From assembly GCF_014904745.1 (NCBI RefSeq), contig NZ_JACZCS010000021.1, forward strand, positions 32,560 through 96,559: a DNA stretch of 64,000 nt, read 5' to 3'. The stretch comes from Oricola nitratireducens. Its GTDB lineage: Bacteria; Pseudomonadota; Alphaproteobacteria; Rhizobiales; Rhizobiaceae. Positions 16,938-25,239 of the stretch are shown piece by piece. The notes beneath the pieces were generated by a model, which worked only from the letters and a program-made list of their open reading frames with translations, was not told where the DNA came from and did no database searches. Positions within the stretch are counted from its first letter, which is position 1. Each line of letters begins with the position of its first letter. Made by a program: the position numbers and the translations under genes.

Positions 16938-17894
16938 ATGACCCAGACCACAGGCCCCAGACTCGCGGTGATCGGCTGCGGCTATTGGGGCGCCAACCAT
17001 GTTCGCACACTGGGCGAGATGGGCGTCCTGCATGCCGTCTCCGACGTCAATATCGAGCGCGCGGAAATGCTCGCCCAGCCCTTCGGCGCGAAAGCCTGCA
17101 TGCCGGACGAGGTCTTCGCCGATAGCGGGATCGATGCGGTGGTGCTGGCGCTGCCGGCCCATGTCCATGCCGAATTCGCGTTGCGCGCGATCGCCGACGG
17201 CAAGCATGTCTTCGTCGAAAAACCGCTGGCGTTGTCGTCCGCCGACGGCGCGCATGTCGTCGACGAGGCGGCGACGGCGGGCCGCGTACTGATGACCGGC
17301 CATATCCTGCGCTATCACAATGCCTTCGTCGCGCTTGCGGAACGGATCGCCGCCGGCGATCTGGGCGAAGTGCGCTATGTCCAGAGCCACCGGCTCGGCT
17401 TCGGCAAGTTCCATGCCCGCTTCGATGCGCTCTGGGATCTCGCGCCACACGATCTTTCGCTGATCCTGACACTGGCCGGCAGCGAGCCGGAGCGGGTGCG
17501 CGGCGTTCATCGCGGCGTGTCGATCGGCTCGACCGATCTTGCCCATGTGCATCTGGATTTCGATGGCGGGATCGGCGCGCATGTCCATGTCTCGCGGCAC
17601 AGCCCCTATCGCGAACGCCGGTTCACGGTGATCGGGTCGCGAGGCATGGCGGTATGGGACGATCTCGCCGACTGGCCGCGGAAACTGGCGCTCTATCGCC
17701 ACTCGATCGACCCCAAGGGCACCAACTGGGACTTCACGCTCAGCGAGCCGGAATATGTGGCGCTGGAGCCGAATATGGCGCTGACCGACGAACTCGCCCA
17801 TTTCATCGATTGCATCGGCAGCGGCCAAGCGCCGCAGACGGACGGCCGGCAGGGCGTCGCGGTGCTGCGCATTCTGGAACAGGCCGGCCGTTAA
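16938..17894 (+). CDS. Gfo/Idh/MocA-family NAD(P)-dependent oxidoreductase
   Basis: 318 residues from the ATG at 16938, which puts the cofactor motif VIGCGYWGANHVR right at the N-terminus. The in-frame extension to 16863 has no family similarity. The Rossmann fold is followed by the EKPLALSSADG motif, which carries the conserved EKP Lys around residue 95, and by a C-terminal alpha/beta dimerisation domain containing APHDLSLILTLAG. Together with the downstream DegT-type aminotransferase it resembles enzyme pairs that oxidise and then aminate nucleotide sugars for surface polysaccharides. The substrate is inferred only. Confidence 0.8.
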   Translation: MTQTTGPRLAVIGCGYWGANHVRTLGEMGVLHAVSDVNIERAEMLAQPFGAKACMPDEVFADSGIDAVVLALPAHVHAEFALRAIADGKHVFVEKPLALSSADGAHVVDEAATAGRVLMTGHILRYHNAFVALAERIAAGDLGEVRYVQSHRLGFGKFHARFDALWDLAPHDLSLILTLAGSEPERVRGVHRGVSIGSTDLAHVHLDFDGGIGAHVHVSRHSPYRERRFTVIGSRGMAVWDDLADWPRKLALYRHSIDPKGTNWDFTLSEPEYVALEPNMALTDELAHFIDCIGSGQAPQTDGRQGVAVLRILEQAGR

Positions 17895-18046
17895 GGTTTT
17901 AGCGTTCACCGCACGTTACAATACGGCGCAGGGATTGATTCACCGCCGTCTTTACCTTTGTGCCCGGTTCGGGTTAAGCGGCGCAGTTGGGCGAGAGGAC
18001 ATTTGCGCCGACGGCGATGCCCGAGGCGGCCATTTCTGGGGTAACC

Positions 18047-19192
18047 ATGCAATTCATCGATCTCGGCGCACAGCGCGCCCGCATTGAGGACAAGATCCAG
18101 TCCGCAATCAACGCCGTCATTTCGAGCGGCGCCTTTATCCTCGGACCCCAGGTGGGCGAATTCGAGCGCCAGCTCGCCGACTATGTCGGCGTCAAGCACG
18201 TGATCGGTTGCGCCAGCGGAACCGACGCGCTGCTGATCCCGCTGATGGCCAAGGGCATAGGCCCGGGTGACGCCGTCTTCGTGCCGAGCTTCACGTTCGC
18301 GGCCACGGCGGAGGTCGTCGCGCTGGCTGGCGCAGAGCCCGTCTTCGTCGATATCGATCCCGATACCTACAACATGGATCCGAAGTCGCTTGAGGAAACG
18401 ATCGCGATGATCGAGGCCGAGGGCAGGCTGAAACCCCGCGCGGTCATTCCGGTCGACCTGTTCGGTCTGGCGGCCAACTATGTCGCCATCAACAAGATCG
18501 CGGCCAGGCACGGCCTGCTGGTCATCTCGGACGCGGCGCAGGCAATCGGCGGCGAGGCGGACAACAAGCGTTGCGGCAGTTTCGGTGACGTCGCCTCGAC
18601 CAGTTTCTACCCGGCCAAGCCGCTCGGCTGCTACGGCGATGGCGGCGCGGTGATGACCGATGACGACGAACTGGCCGAAATCATGCGATCCGTCGCCTTT
18701 CACGGCAAGGGCGCGAGCCAGTACGACAATGTGCGCATCGGCCTGACATCGCGCCTCGACACGATCCAGGCGGCGATCCTGATCGAGAAACTGGCTATCC
18801 TCGAAGACGAGATGGTCGCGCGCCAGCGCGTCGCGGCGCGTTACCACGCCGGTCTCTCGGACATGGTCAAGGCGGCATCCAACCCGGCCGGCGCACGGTC
18901 GGCCTGGGCGCAATATGCGATCGAGCTGCCGGAACGCGACGCGCTGCAGGCGCATCTGAAGTCGCAGGGAATTCCGTCGGTGATCTATTACGTCAAGCCG
19001 CTGCACAAGCAGGTCGCCTATGAACGCTTCCCGGTTGCGCCGCGCGGTCTTCCCGTCACGGAAGCCAAGCCGAAGACGATCCTGTGCCTGCCGATGCACG
19101 CCTATCTGTCCGAAGAAGACCAGGACCGCGTGATCGGCGAAATCCGCGCATTCGTGATGGCCAGCCCCGAGCGGCTGGCCGCGGCCGAATAG
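18047..19192 (+). CDS. DegT/DnrJ/EryC1/StrS-family PLP aminotransferase
   Basis: 381 residues from the ATG at 18047 (MQFIDLGAQ). The family's cofactor-binding features are visible: GCASGTDALLIPL, then ISDAAQAIGG carrying the Asp that holds the PLP nitrogen, and the Schiff-base Lys in TSFYPAKPLGCYGDGG. The C-terminal region ends with the usual SEEDQDRVIGEIR helix. Members transfer amino groups to keto sugars in lipopolysaccharide, glycan or antibiotic sugar synthesis. It follows the Gfo/Idh/MocA gene by 152 bases on the same strand, and the two probably act in one sugar pathway. Confidence 0.85.
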   Translation: MQFIDLGAQRARIEDKIQSAINAVISSGAFILGPQVGEFERQLADYVGVKHVIGCASGTDALLIPLMAKGIGPGDAVFVPSFTFAATAEVVALAGAEPVFVDIDPDTYNMDPKSLEETIAMIEAEGRLKPRAVIPVDLFGLAANYVAINKIAARHGLLVISDAAQAIGGEADNKRCGSFGDVASTSFYPAKPLGCYGDGGAVMTDDDELAEIMRSVAFHGKGASQYDNVRIGLTSRLDTIQAAILIEKLAILEDEMVARQRVAARYHAGLSDMVKAASNPAGARSAWAQYAIELPERDALQAHLKSQGIPSVIYYVKPLHKQVAYERFPVAPRGLPVTEAKPKTILCLPMHAYLSEEDQDRVIGEIRAFVMASPERLAAAE

Positions 19193-19195
19193 GGA

Positions 19196-20380
19196 TCAGC
19201 CCGCTTCCGCCATCGCCGTTTCGAGCCGGGCGAGCATGCGCTCGGCTTCTGGCACGCGTTCGGTCCGGTCGATGAAGCCGCCGCCGAGGACGCGGGCGCC
19301 TTCGCCTTCGCCGTCATAGAGCACGCAAGCCTGGCCGGGGGCGATGCCGCTTTCGCCGACGGACAGTTCCACCCATGTATTGCCGCCATCCGAAAACAGC
19401 CGCGCCGGCGCGGGAGAACTTGTCGAGCGGACGCGCGCCAACACTTCGAGCCCGCCCGCGCCGATGGCATCGAGCGGACCGCCACCGAGCCAGTTCACAT
19501 CGCGAAGATGCACGATGCGGGTGTCGAGTGCCTCGCGGGGGCCGACGATAACGCGGCGCGCGCGCGCATTGAGCTTGACCACATAAAGCGGTTCGCCGGT
19601 GGCGACGCCGAGGCCCTTGCGCTGGCCGATGGTGAAACGAAGGATGCCGTCATGGCGCCCGAGCACGCGGCCGTCGATATGGACGATATCGCCGGCGAGC
19701 GCCGCGTTCGGGCGCAGCCTGGTGATGATGTCGGCATAGTTGCCGTTCGGCACGAAACAGATGTCCTGGCTGTCCGGCTTGCCGGCGACCGCCAGTCCCA
19801 TCTCGGCGGCGAGCGCGCGGGTTTCGTCCTTGGTCAGGTCACCGAGCGGAAAGCGCAGGAAATCGATCTGCTCCTGCGTCGTGGCGAACAGGAAATAGCT
19901 CTGGTCGCGATCGGCGTCGGCCGGCCGGTAGAGGGCGCGGTGGGCGCCGTTTTGGCGCGAGCGGATATAGTGACCCGTCGCCAGCACGTCGGCGTCGAGT
20001 TCGCGCGCGGTCTTCAGGAGGTCGGCGAACTTGACCGTCTGGTTGCAGGCGACGCAGGGGATCGGCGTTTCGCCGGCGAGATAGGAATCGGCGAAATTGT
20101 CGATTACCGCCTCGCGGAACCGGCTCTCGTAGTCGAGTACGTAGTGCGGGATGCCAAGTGTTTCGCACACGCGGCGCGCGTCGTCGATATCCTGTCCGGC
20201 GCAGCACGAGCCTGTCTTGCGCACCGCTTCGCCATGATCATAGAGCTGCAGCGTGATGCCGATGACCTCGTAGCCCTCGCGGTGGAGCATGCCCGCGACG
20301 ACGGACGAATCCACCCCGCCCGACATGGCGACGACCACGCGGGTTGCTTCAGGCGGCTTTGCGATATCGAGCGAGTTCAT
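19196..20380 (-). CDS. mnmA: tRNA-specific 2-thiouridylase MnmA
   Basis: Cytoplasmic enzyme that puts sulfur on U34 of Lys, Glu and Gln tRNAs, using ATP and a persulfide relay. The 394-residue protein, starting at ATG 20380, shows the PP-loop [13 protein letters not shown] near residue 20. The catalytic cysteines lie in the [11 protein letters not shown] and [15 protein letters not shown] regions, followed by the GQRKGLGV beta-barrel motif. A longer in-frame extension upstream exists but has no family match. Convergent with the aminotransferase, 3 bases apart; divergent from sciP. Confidence 0.92.
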   Translation of the reverse strand: MNSLDIAKPPEATRVVVAMSGGVDSSVVAGMLHREGYEVIGITLQLYDHGEAVRKTGSCCAGQDIDDARRVCETLGIPHYVLDYESRFREAVIDNFADSYLAGETPIPCVACNQTVKFADLLKTARELDADVLATGHYIRSRQNGAHRALYRPADADRDQSYFLFATTQEQIDFLRFPLGDLTKDETRALAAEMGLAVAGKPDSQDICFVPNGNYADIITRLRPNAALAGDIVHIDGRVLGRHDGILRFTIGQRKGLGVATGEPLYVVKLNARARRVIVGPREALDTRIVHLRDVNWLGGGPLDAIGAGGLEVLARVRSTSSPAPARLFSDGGNTWVELSVGESGIAPGQACVLYDGEGEGARVLGGGFIDRTERVPEAERMLARLETAMAEAG

Positions 20381-20578
20381 CGGTTTTATCTTCGGCTTTC
20401 CGCGCCGCATATAGCGGCATAACCGGCAATCTTCCAGTCGTGACGTTCCGCAACGCCGCAAAAAGCCCGGCGCCCGGGCGCCAAGCCTTACCAAATGCCT
20501 ACCGCGCCTTTAGGTGTTTTTTAAAGCTGTGGCCGTAATGTGGCATCGTTAATGGTCCTTGAGTGTGTAGTGAGTGCA

Positions 20579-20854
20579 ATGACCGACCAGATCCGACCAC
20601 GAGTCAAATATGTGATCGGGCCCGATGGCAGCCCTTTGACGATAAACGATCTTCCGCCTGCAACGACAAGGCGGTGGGTCATCCGGCGCAAAGCCGAAGT
20701 CGTTGCCGCAGTTCGCGGTGGATTGCTGAGCCTGGAAGAAGCATGCCAGCGCTATACGCTGACTGTTGAAGAATATCTTTCCTGGCAGGCCTCGATCGAC
20801 GAGCACGGCCTTGCGGGACTGCGCACGACGCGCATCCAGCAATACCGGCACTGA
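20579..20854 (+). CDS. sciP: SciP-type CtrA inhibitor (DUF1153 family)
   Basis: A 91-residue protein that matches the short, highly conserved DUF1153/SciP family over its whole length (VKYVIGPDGSPLTINDLPP, then RRWVIRRKAEVVAAVRGG and a second helix-turn-helix half). In Caulobacter SciP binds CtrA and blocks its activation of target promoters. The start at 20579 gives the canonical N-terminus; an upstream in-frame ATG at 20540 would add 13 residues with no family match. It sits 1.4 kb from ctrA, with a PqiA-like and a FliJ gene between, so regulator and target are clustered. Confidence 0.88.
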   Translation: MTDQIRPRVKYVIGPDGSPLTINDLPPATTRRWVIRRKAEVVAAVRGGLLSLEEACQRYTLTVEEYLSWQASIDEHGLAGLRTTRIQQYRH

Positions 20855-20947
20855 GGGCTCGCGGCCCGACGGCCACGGTCTTTCGTCCGTATCAATGAAA
20901 TCCGCAAACGGCGTCCGCAGGGGCGCCTTTTCGCGTTTGGCCGGTGG

Positions 20948-21421
20948 TTAGCGGAGCAGCACGGTAGCCATGGCTGCCGATGCCACCGATGTCGCGTAGA
21001 ACCACAGTCCGGGCTGGGTGAAAGCGTCGGCGAGCCCCGATGTCTTGGCGGCGACAATCACCAGCGCGACCAGAAGGACGTCCATCATCGACCATTTCGA
21101 AACGGCACCGAGCAGGCGGTGCATGCGTTCATGCACGACCGGATCGCCGTCGTTGCGCGCCAGGATAGCCTGGGCGACGAGGATTTTCGCGGCTGGAAAC
21201 ACGATGGAAAACGATACGACGAGAAAGGCGAGAAACGCGTCACCCGATGTCCACAACTCGCCGATCATTCCGATCAGCGACGGTGTCCGGTCGAAAAACA
21301 CGAGGTGCTCGAACCGCAGCAGCGGCTGGGTAATGCCCAGGGCAAGGCAAAAAGCCGAGATCGCGAGCAGCGTTGCGGTGAGTGTGCGCATGGCGCGCAG
21401 GTAATCTGCCTCGGGCGTCAA
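20948..21421 (-). CDS. Paraquat-inducible protein A (PqiA)-domain membrane protein
   Basis: 157 residues with four hydrophobic segments (about 13-33, 60-85, 110-128 and 138-155) and the PqiA-domain features SLIGMIGELW and the KWSMMDVLLVALVI stretch. This is a single-domain version, about half the usual duplicated length. The family works with MCE-type lipid transport in the envelope; the precise role of the short form is unknown. An alternative start at codon 11 (MRTLTATLL) is possible. Same strand as fliJ, about 35 bases downstream of it. Confidence 0.75.
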   Translation of the reverse strand: MTPEADYLRAMRTLTATLLAISAFCLALGITQPLLRFEHLVFFDRTPSLIGMIGELWTSGDAFLAFLVVSFSIVFPAAKILVAQAILARNDGDPVVHERMHRLLGAVSKWSMMDVLLVALVIVAAKTSGLADAFTQPGLWFYATSVASAAMATVLLR

Positions 21422-21455
21422 GGCAAGTGCGGGTTGCGGGGCCGGCTGCGGCCCG

Positions 21456-21839
21456 TCAGCCGATCATGGCCTTGTGGTGGTCTCCGGCGTGGGCGCCATC
21501 GTCACCGCGCGCTTCGCGAACTTCCAGCCGCTCGGCCTTCTGAAGTTCGGTTTCCGCTTCGAGCAGTTCCGCCTCGGCCGATTCCTTCTGCTGTTTGAGG
21601 TCGCGGATCGATGTCGCCAGGTTGTCGCGGCGGGTCCGCGCGGCTTTCGCGAAGGTCGGATAGGCGAAATGGCTCTGATCGGTGATGCCGGATTTCTTTT
21701 CCTCGGCGACGATCTGGGCGTCGAGTTCGTTCGCCATGCGCTCGAATTCACCGATCATGGTTTCGAGTTGCATGACCTGACGATGCTTTTCGGCCACCTT
21801 GAACTGACGGAGGCGGATCATATTGTCCCTTGGCTTCAT
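21456..21839 (-). CDS. fliJ: FliJ-like flagellar export chaperone
   Basis: 127 residues, almost wholly coiled coil, starting MKPRDNMIRLRQFKVAEKHR. It matches the alphaproteobacterial FliJ form, which lies next to ctrA in many rhizobia. FliJ couples the FliI ATPase to the flagellar export gate. Other genomes often have fliI adjacent, but here the next gene is a PqiA-like protein and no fliI is in the window. Start chosen at 21839 for the conserved N-terminus and a GGGAG ribosome-binding site; ATG 21821 is an alternative. It is divergent from ctrA across about 420 bases. Confidence 0.8.
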   Translation of the reverse strand: MKPRDNMIRLRQFKVAEKHRQVMQLETMIGEFERMANELDAQIVAEEKKSGITDQSHFAYPTFAKAARTRRDNLATSIRDLKQQKESAEAELLEAETELQKAERLEVREARGDDGAHAGDHHKAMIG

Positions 21840-22027
21840 ACTCAAAACTCCCAGAACCAAAAAACGCAAACGGCCGCCCGGGTTGAGCGGACGCGGCTTC
21901 ACGAATTGTAAACCAAACCGCCGAAACCGGCTTCTGGTAACACTTCGTTTACGTCCTCCGTTAATGATAGGCCGTAACCTTTAAGGCAGAGTAAACCCGA
22001 ACCGCTTATCCGGGGCGAAATTTTGGT

Positions 22028-22077
22028 GAGTCATTTGAATCACTTAGGGCGAATTCTTCATGCAGAGATTCCGATTC
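22028..22077. promoter_or_regulatory. Cluster of four GANTC (CcrM) sites upstream of ctrA
   Basis: GANTC sites occur at 22028-22032, 22037-22041, 22067-22071 and 22073-22077, four within 50 bases, in the 418-base intergenic region between fliJ and ctrA. A CtrA half-site-like TTAAC lies at 22164-22168, about 90 bases before the ctrA start. In Caulobacter and rhizobia ctrA transcription depends on the methylation state of such sites and on feedback by CtrA. Function here is inferred from sequence. Confidence 0.6.
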
Positions 22078-22257
22078 TGCGGTTGAAAAAGCAATGTGAT
22101 TTCATACGCCTGAAGGAATGGATTAATAAGGAATGAAGTCTTGCCGAACCGGAATATGTTTTGTTAACCATTCCATGCCAGCCTAGGCGCGGATTATTGA
22201 TTCTGCCCCGGGGCTGAACGGGGGACGGGATAGCCGGCGCGGGAAAAGGGGAAAGAA

Positions 22258-22959
22258 ATGCGAGTATTGCTCATCGAGGATGACAGCGCGATTGCGCAGA
22301 GCATCGAGCTGATGCTGAAGTCCGAAAGCTTTAACGTCTATTCCACCGATCTCGGAGAAGAAGGCGTCGATCTCGGCAAGCTGTACGATTACGACATCAT
22401 CCTCCTGGATCTCAATCTGCCCGACATGTCCGGCTACGAAGTGCTTCGCACTCTGCGCCTGTCGAAGATCAAGACGCCGATCCTGATCCTTTCCGGCATG
22501 GCCGGTATAGAAGACAAGGTCCGTGGCCTCGGTTTCGGCGCCGACGACTACATGACCAAGCCGTTCCACAAGGACGAACTGGTTGCCCGCATTCATGCCA
22601 TCGTGCGCCGCTCGAAGGGCCACGCGCAATCGGTCATCACGACAGGCGACCTGGTCGTGAACCTCGATGCCAAGACCGTCGAGGTCGGTGGACAGCGCGT
22701 GCATCTGACGGGCAAGGAATACCAGATGCTCGAGCTGCTTTCGCTGCGCAAGGGAACAACGCTGACAAAGGAAATGTTCCTGAACCACCTTTATGGCGGG
22801 ATGGACGAGCCGGAACTGAAGATCATCGACGTCTTTATCTGCAAGCTGCGCAAAAAGCTCGACGCGGCGTCCGGCGGCGTGAACTATATCGAAACCGTTT
22901 GGGGTCGCGGATATGTGCTGCGCGAGCCAGATCAGGTTTCGATGGCGGAAAGCGCCTGA
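22258..22959 (+). CDS. ctrA: Cell-cycle master regulator CtrA
   Basis: OmpR-type response regulator of 233 residues. The receiver domain has acidic residues E7/D8/D9, phospho-acceptor D51 ([11 protein letters not shown]) and Lys in [11 protein letters not shown]. The C-terminal winged helix ends with [12 protein letters not shown] and [13 protein letters not shown]. Length and sequence fit the near-invariant alphaproteobacterial CtrA. It binds TTAA-N7-TTAA boxes to control division, motility and replication genes. The protein ends ESA, comparable to the short hydrophobic C-terminus recognised by ClpXP in Caulobacter. GANTC sites upstream suggest methylation control; a terminator follows. Confidence 0.95.
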   Translation: MRVLLIEDDSAIAQSIELMLKSESFNVYSTDLGEEGVDLGKLYDYDIILLDLNLPDMSGYEVLRTLRLSKIKTPILILSGMAGIEDKVRGLGFGADDYMTKPFHKDELVARIHAIVRRSKGHAQSVITTGDLVVNLDAKTVEVGGQRVHLTGKEYQMLELLSLRKGTTLTKEMFLNHLYGGMDEPELKIIDVFICKLRKKLDAASGGVNYIETVWGRGYVLREPDQVSMAESA

Positions 22960-22992
22960 TCGGTACTGTTTTCACCGGAATTCAATTAAATG

Positions 22993-23021
22993 AAAAACCC
23001 GGCCGATCGGCCGGGTTTTTT
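22993..23021 (+). terminator. Rho-independent terminator after ctrA
   Basis: The palindrome CCCGGCCGATCGGCCGGG is flanked by A5 on the left and T6 on the right, so it can work for both strands. It lies between the convergent ctrA and receiver genes. Confidence 0.9.
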
Positions 23022-23052
23022 CGTGATTAGTGAAAGCGCTGCTGCGGCCGGA

Positions 23053-23421
23053 TCAGGCCGCGCGCTTCAAATCGTGCAGGCGGCGCGTCAGCTGGGTGCG
23101 ATCGAACGGCTTTAAAAGGTAATCATTCGCACCGGCGCGTTTCGCCTTGGTCATCAGCGCCAGGTTCATTTCCGTCATCATCACAATAATCGTCGGCTGT
23201 GTCATGTTGCGCATCGAGCGAATATTGCGGATGAATTCGGTGACTTCCATATCCGGAAGATCGCCGTCCACGATGACGATGTCCGGATGGCCCGAAACAA
23301 GGGCGCCAAGCGCCGAATTGGCGTTATCCGCCTCTACGACAAGATCAGACGGCGTGGTGAGAATTCGTTTCGCCACCTTGCGAACCACACTCGATCCGTC
23401 AACAATCAAACACCGTGTCAT
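23053..23421 (-). CDS. Single-domain response regulator (CheY-like receiver)
   Basis: 122 residues, a receiver domain only. The phospho-acceptor is D52 (DIVIVDGDLPD), with a Thr in VMMTEMN and a Lys in YLLKPFDRTQL. The usual acidic pair near the N-terminus is D8-G9, so the second acid is missing, which could weaken metal binding. A perfect CtrA box lies upstream. It follows chpT on the same strand, as in several rhizobia. A role in the CckA-ChpT-CtrA phosphorelay is likely but the partner is not known; it is not an obvious CpdR or DivK by sequence. Confidence 0.85.
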   Translation of the reverse strand: MTRCLIVDGSSVVRKVAKRILTTPSDLVVEADNANSALGALVSGHPDIVIVDGDLPDMEVTEFIRNIRSMRNMTQPTIIVMMTEMNLALMTKAKRAGANDYLLKPFDRTQLTRRLHDLKRAA

Positions 23422-23537
23422 CCGTTTCTTCCTTCTTATTCTTCCGCAGATGCGGATCGTCCCCCAAGATGGAGGAGACCATAGCCGGAAAAATTGAAAG
23501 AAGCCGAAAACCGGTATCGGGGATTCTAACGTTGTGC

Positions 23538-23552
23538 TTAAGGGACTGTTAA
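23538..23552. promoter_or_regulatory. Perfect CtrA box (TTAA-N7-TTAA)
   Basis: TTAAGGGACTGTTAA at 23538-23552 is an exact full CtrA consensus site, followed by C. It lies 117 bases upstream of the receiver gene start and just after the chpT stop. A GANTC site (23522-23526) is beside it. This suggests that CtrA controls the receiver gene separately from chpT. Confidence 0.7.
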
Positions 23553-23570
23553 CGCTGTTCGCCTCGCGCT

Positions 23571-24212
23571 TTAGTCGGCTGCGAACACGATCTTCTCGTC
23601 ATCGGCGATAATATCGATCGTCATGTCGCCTTCGGAGGCGAGCAACAGCGTATAGTAGGCCTGCACGGAATGGGCGTCGATCGGTTCGTCGAGCGGCGCG
23701 CCGTATTTGGCGGCCGTGTGCAGTTCGTCGAACTTCGGCGGCACCCGCAGCATCTTGCCTGCTGCCGTGAGGGTGAATTTCGGTGATCCCGAAAGGTCGT
23801 CCAGAACGACATCGAGCGTGCCGCCGCGCGGGATGGCGCCATTTCCGACGAGGATCAGATTGAGCAGCAGCTTGACCTTGTTTTTCGGCAGATAGGCGCG
23901 TTCGCCCGTCCAGGTAAATTCCGGCTTTTCGCCCTGCATGTATCCGGTGGCAACCGACTGGGCATCGCCGGTATCGATCTGAACACCGGCCGAGCCCGCC
24001 GCGCCGAAGGCGATGCGCGCGAATTGCAGCCGCGCCGATGCGTTGCGGGCGCTGGCCCTTATCAGGTCCATCGCCGCTTCGTCGGCTCCACCCTCGTCGA
24101 GCAATTCCAGTCCGTTATTGATGGCGCCGACCGGCGAAATGATGTCGTGACAGACCTTGCTGCACAGCAGAGAGGCAAGGTCAGACGGCGTCAGGGTGAA
24201 AATCGACGGCAT
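23571..24212 (-). CDS. chpT: Histidine phosphotransferase ChpT
   Basis: 213 residues. The phospho-accepting H22 lies in SKVCHDIISPVGAI. It is followed by GLELLDEG and the second helix of the dimerisation hairpin, then a degenerate ATPase-like fold without nucleotide motifs, as in Caulobacter ChpT. It passes phosphate from CckA to CtrA and CpdR. Its location next to ctrA and a receiver gene fits. A GANTC site lies about 30 bases upstream of the start (24243-24247). Confidence 0.88.
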   Translation of the reverse strand: MPSIFTLTPSDLASLLCSKVCHDIISPVGAINNGLELLDEGGADEAAMDLIRASARNASARLQFARIAFGAAGSAGVQIDTGDAQSVATGYMQGEKPEFTWTGERAYLPKNKVKLLLNLILVGNGAIPRGGTLDVVLDDLSGSPKFTLTAAGKMLRVPPKFDELHTAAKYGAPLDEPIDAHSVQAYYTLLLASEGDMTIDIIADDEKIVFAAD

Positions 24213-24352
24213 GTGGCGTGCTCCGGTTTGTCGCGTCGCGGCGAATCATTCTCCTGTCCCGATACTTGGGTACCACCGGCTGTTTGGATCAGGCAAGAAA
24301 GCGTGAAACTGCCGGTGAGAAGCGGGGCGCCGCGTTTTACCGCAATCAGGCC

Positions 24353-24368
24353 TTAATGGTGCGTAAAC
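24353..24368. promoter_or_regulatory. Near-consensus CtrA box upstream of eipA
   Basis: TTAATGGTGCGTAAAC matches TTAA-N7-TTAAC with one changed base in the second half. A GANTC site is at 24419-24423. It lies about 130 bases upstream of the eipA start. In Brucella the eipA promoter is a direct CtrA target, so this site is plausible. Confidence 0.55.
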
Positions 24369-24498
24369 TCCGGCGCGGTAATGCTAACGAAACAGAAATG
24401 AGTCCGCGAAACGGACCAGAATCGACACCACAGCGGCAGGCGCAGAACAAGGACGGCAATGACGAAATGCAAAACGCAAAGCGTTGGAAGGAACCGTC

Positions 24499-25113
24499 AT
24501 GACCCATAAATACAGGACGACGTCGAGCGCCTCCGTCGCCAGCTATCCCCGAATTCTTCCGCTCCTGATGGCATTCGCCGTCGTGATCATGGCTGCGGTC
24601 ATGCCGGTCAAGGCGCGCGCACAGGCCAGCGAGGCATACACCGCCCAGGAAATTGTCGATGCCGGCCACACATTTTTCGGCGCGACGTCGGGTGGTCTTG
24701 CCTCGGTGATCGAAAAGATATTCTCCACCTACGGGCTGCCGAACGGATACGTACTCGGTCAGGAGGGCGCCGGTGCATTCGTTGGCGGCCTCACCTATGG
24801 CGAAGGCACGCTCTACACCAAGAACGCCGGCGATCACACGGTGTTCTGGCAAGGGCCGTCGCTTGGATGGGATTTCGGCGCGGACGGCAACCGCACGATG
24901 ATGCTGGTCTATGATCTCGACAGCATCAACGGGCTCTATGGCCGTTATGGCGGCATCGCGGGTTCGGCCTATCTGGTGGCCGGCGTCGGCTTCAACGTGC
25001 TGAAACGCGGCAATGTGCTGCTGGTGCCGGTGCGCACCGGAGTCGGGGCTCGTCTCGGCGTGTCGATCGGGTATCTCAAGGTTACGCCGATGCCGACCTG
25101 GAACCCTTTCTAA
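24499..25113 (+). CDS. eipA: EipA-like periplasmic envelope integrity protein (DUF1134)
   Basis: 204 residues with a long N-terminal signal peptide ending near VKARAQA (residue 43). It continues into a DUF1134 domain that matches the family along its length (GATSGGLASVIEKIF, GAGAFVGGLTYGEGTLYTK, GPSLGWDFGADGNRTMMLVY). In Brucella EipA is a periplasmic protein needed for envelope stress resistance and is controlled by CtrA. Start at ATG 24499 is supported by a GGAAGG ribosome-binding site; an ATG 15 bases upstream is less likely. A GC-rich hairpin (25138-25165) lies downstream. Confidence 0.85.
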   Translation: MTHKYRTTSSASVASYPRILPLLMAFAVVIMAAVMPVKARAQASEAYTAQEIVDAGHTFFGATSGGLASVIEKIFSTYGLPNGYVLGQEGAGAFVGGLTYGEGTLYTKNAGDHTVFWQGPSLGWDFGADGNRTMMLVYDLDSINGLYGRYGGIAGSAYLVAGVGFNVLKRGNVLLVPVRTGVGARLGVSIGYLKVTPMPTWNPF

Positions 25114-25239
25114 GGGGTTTACCACGTAAACAATTTGCGGCGGGCCTTTTCCGTCCGCCGCCGAATTCACCATAAAGCAGACTGGATTGTTGGCCGTTTC
25201 CGTGGCAGATGCTAGCCTTCTGCCCAAGGAACACGGATC

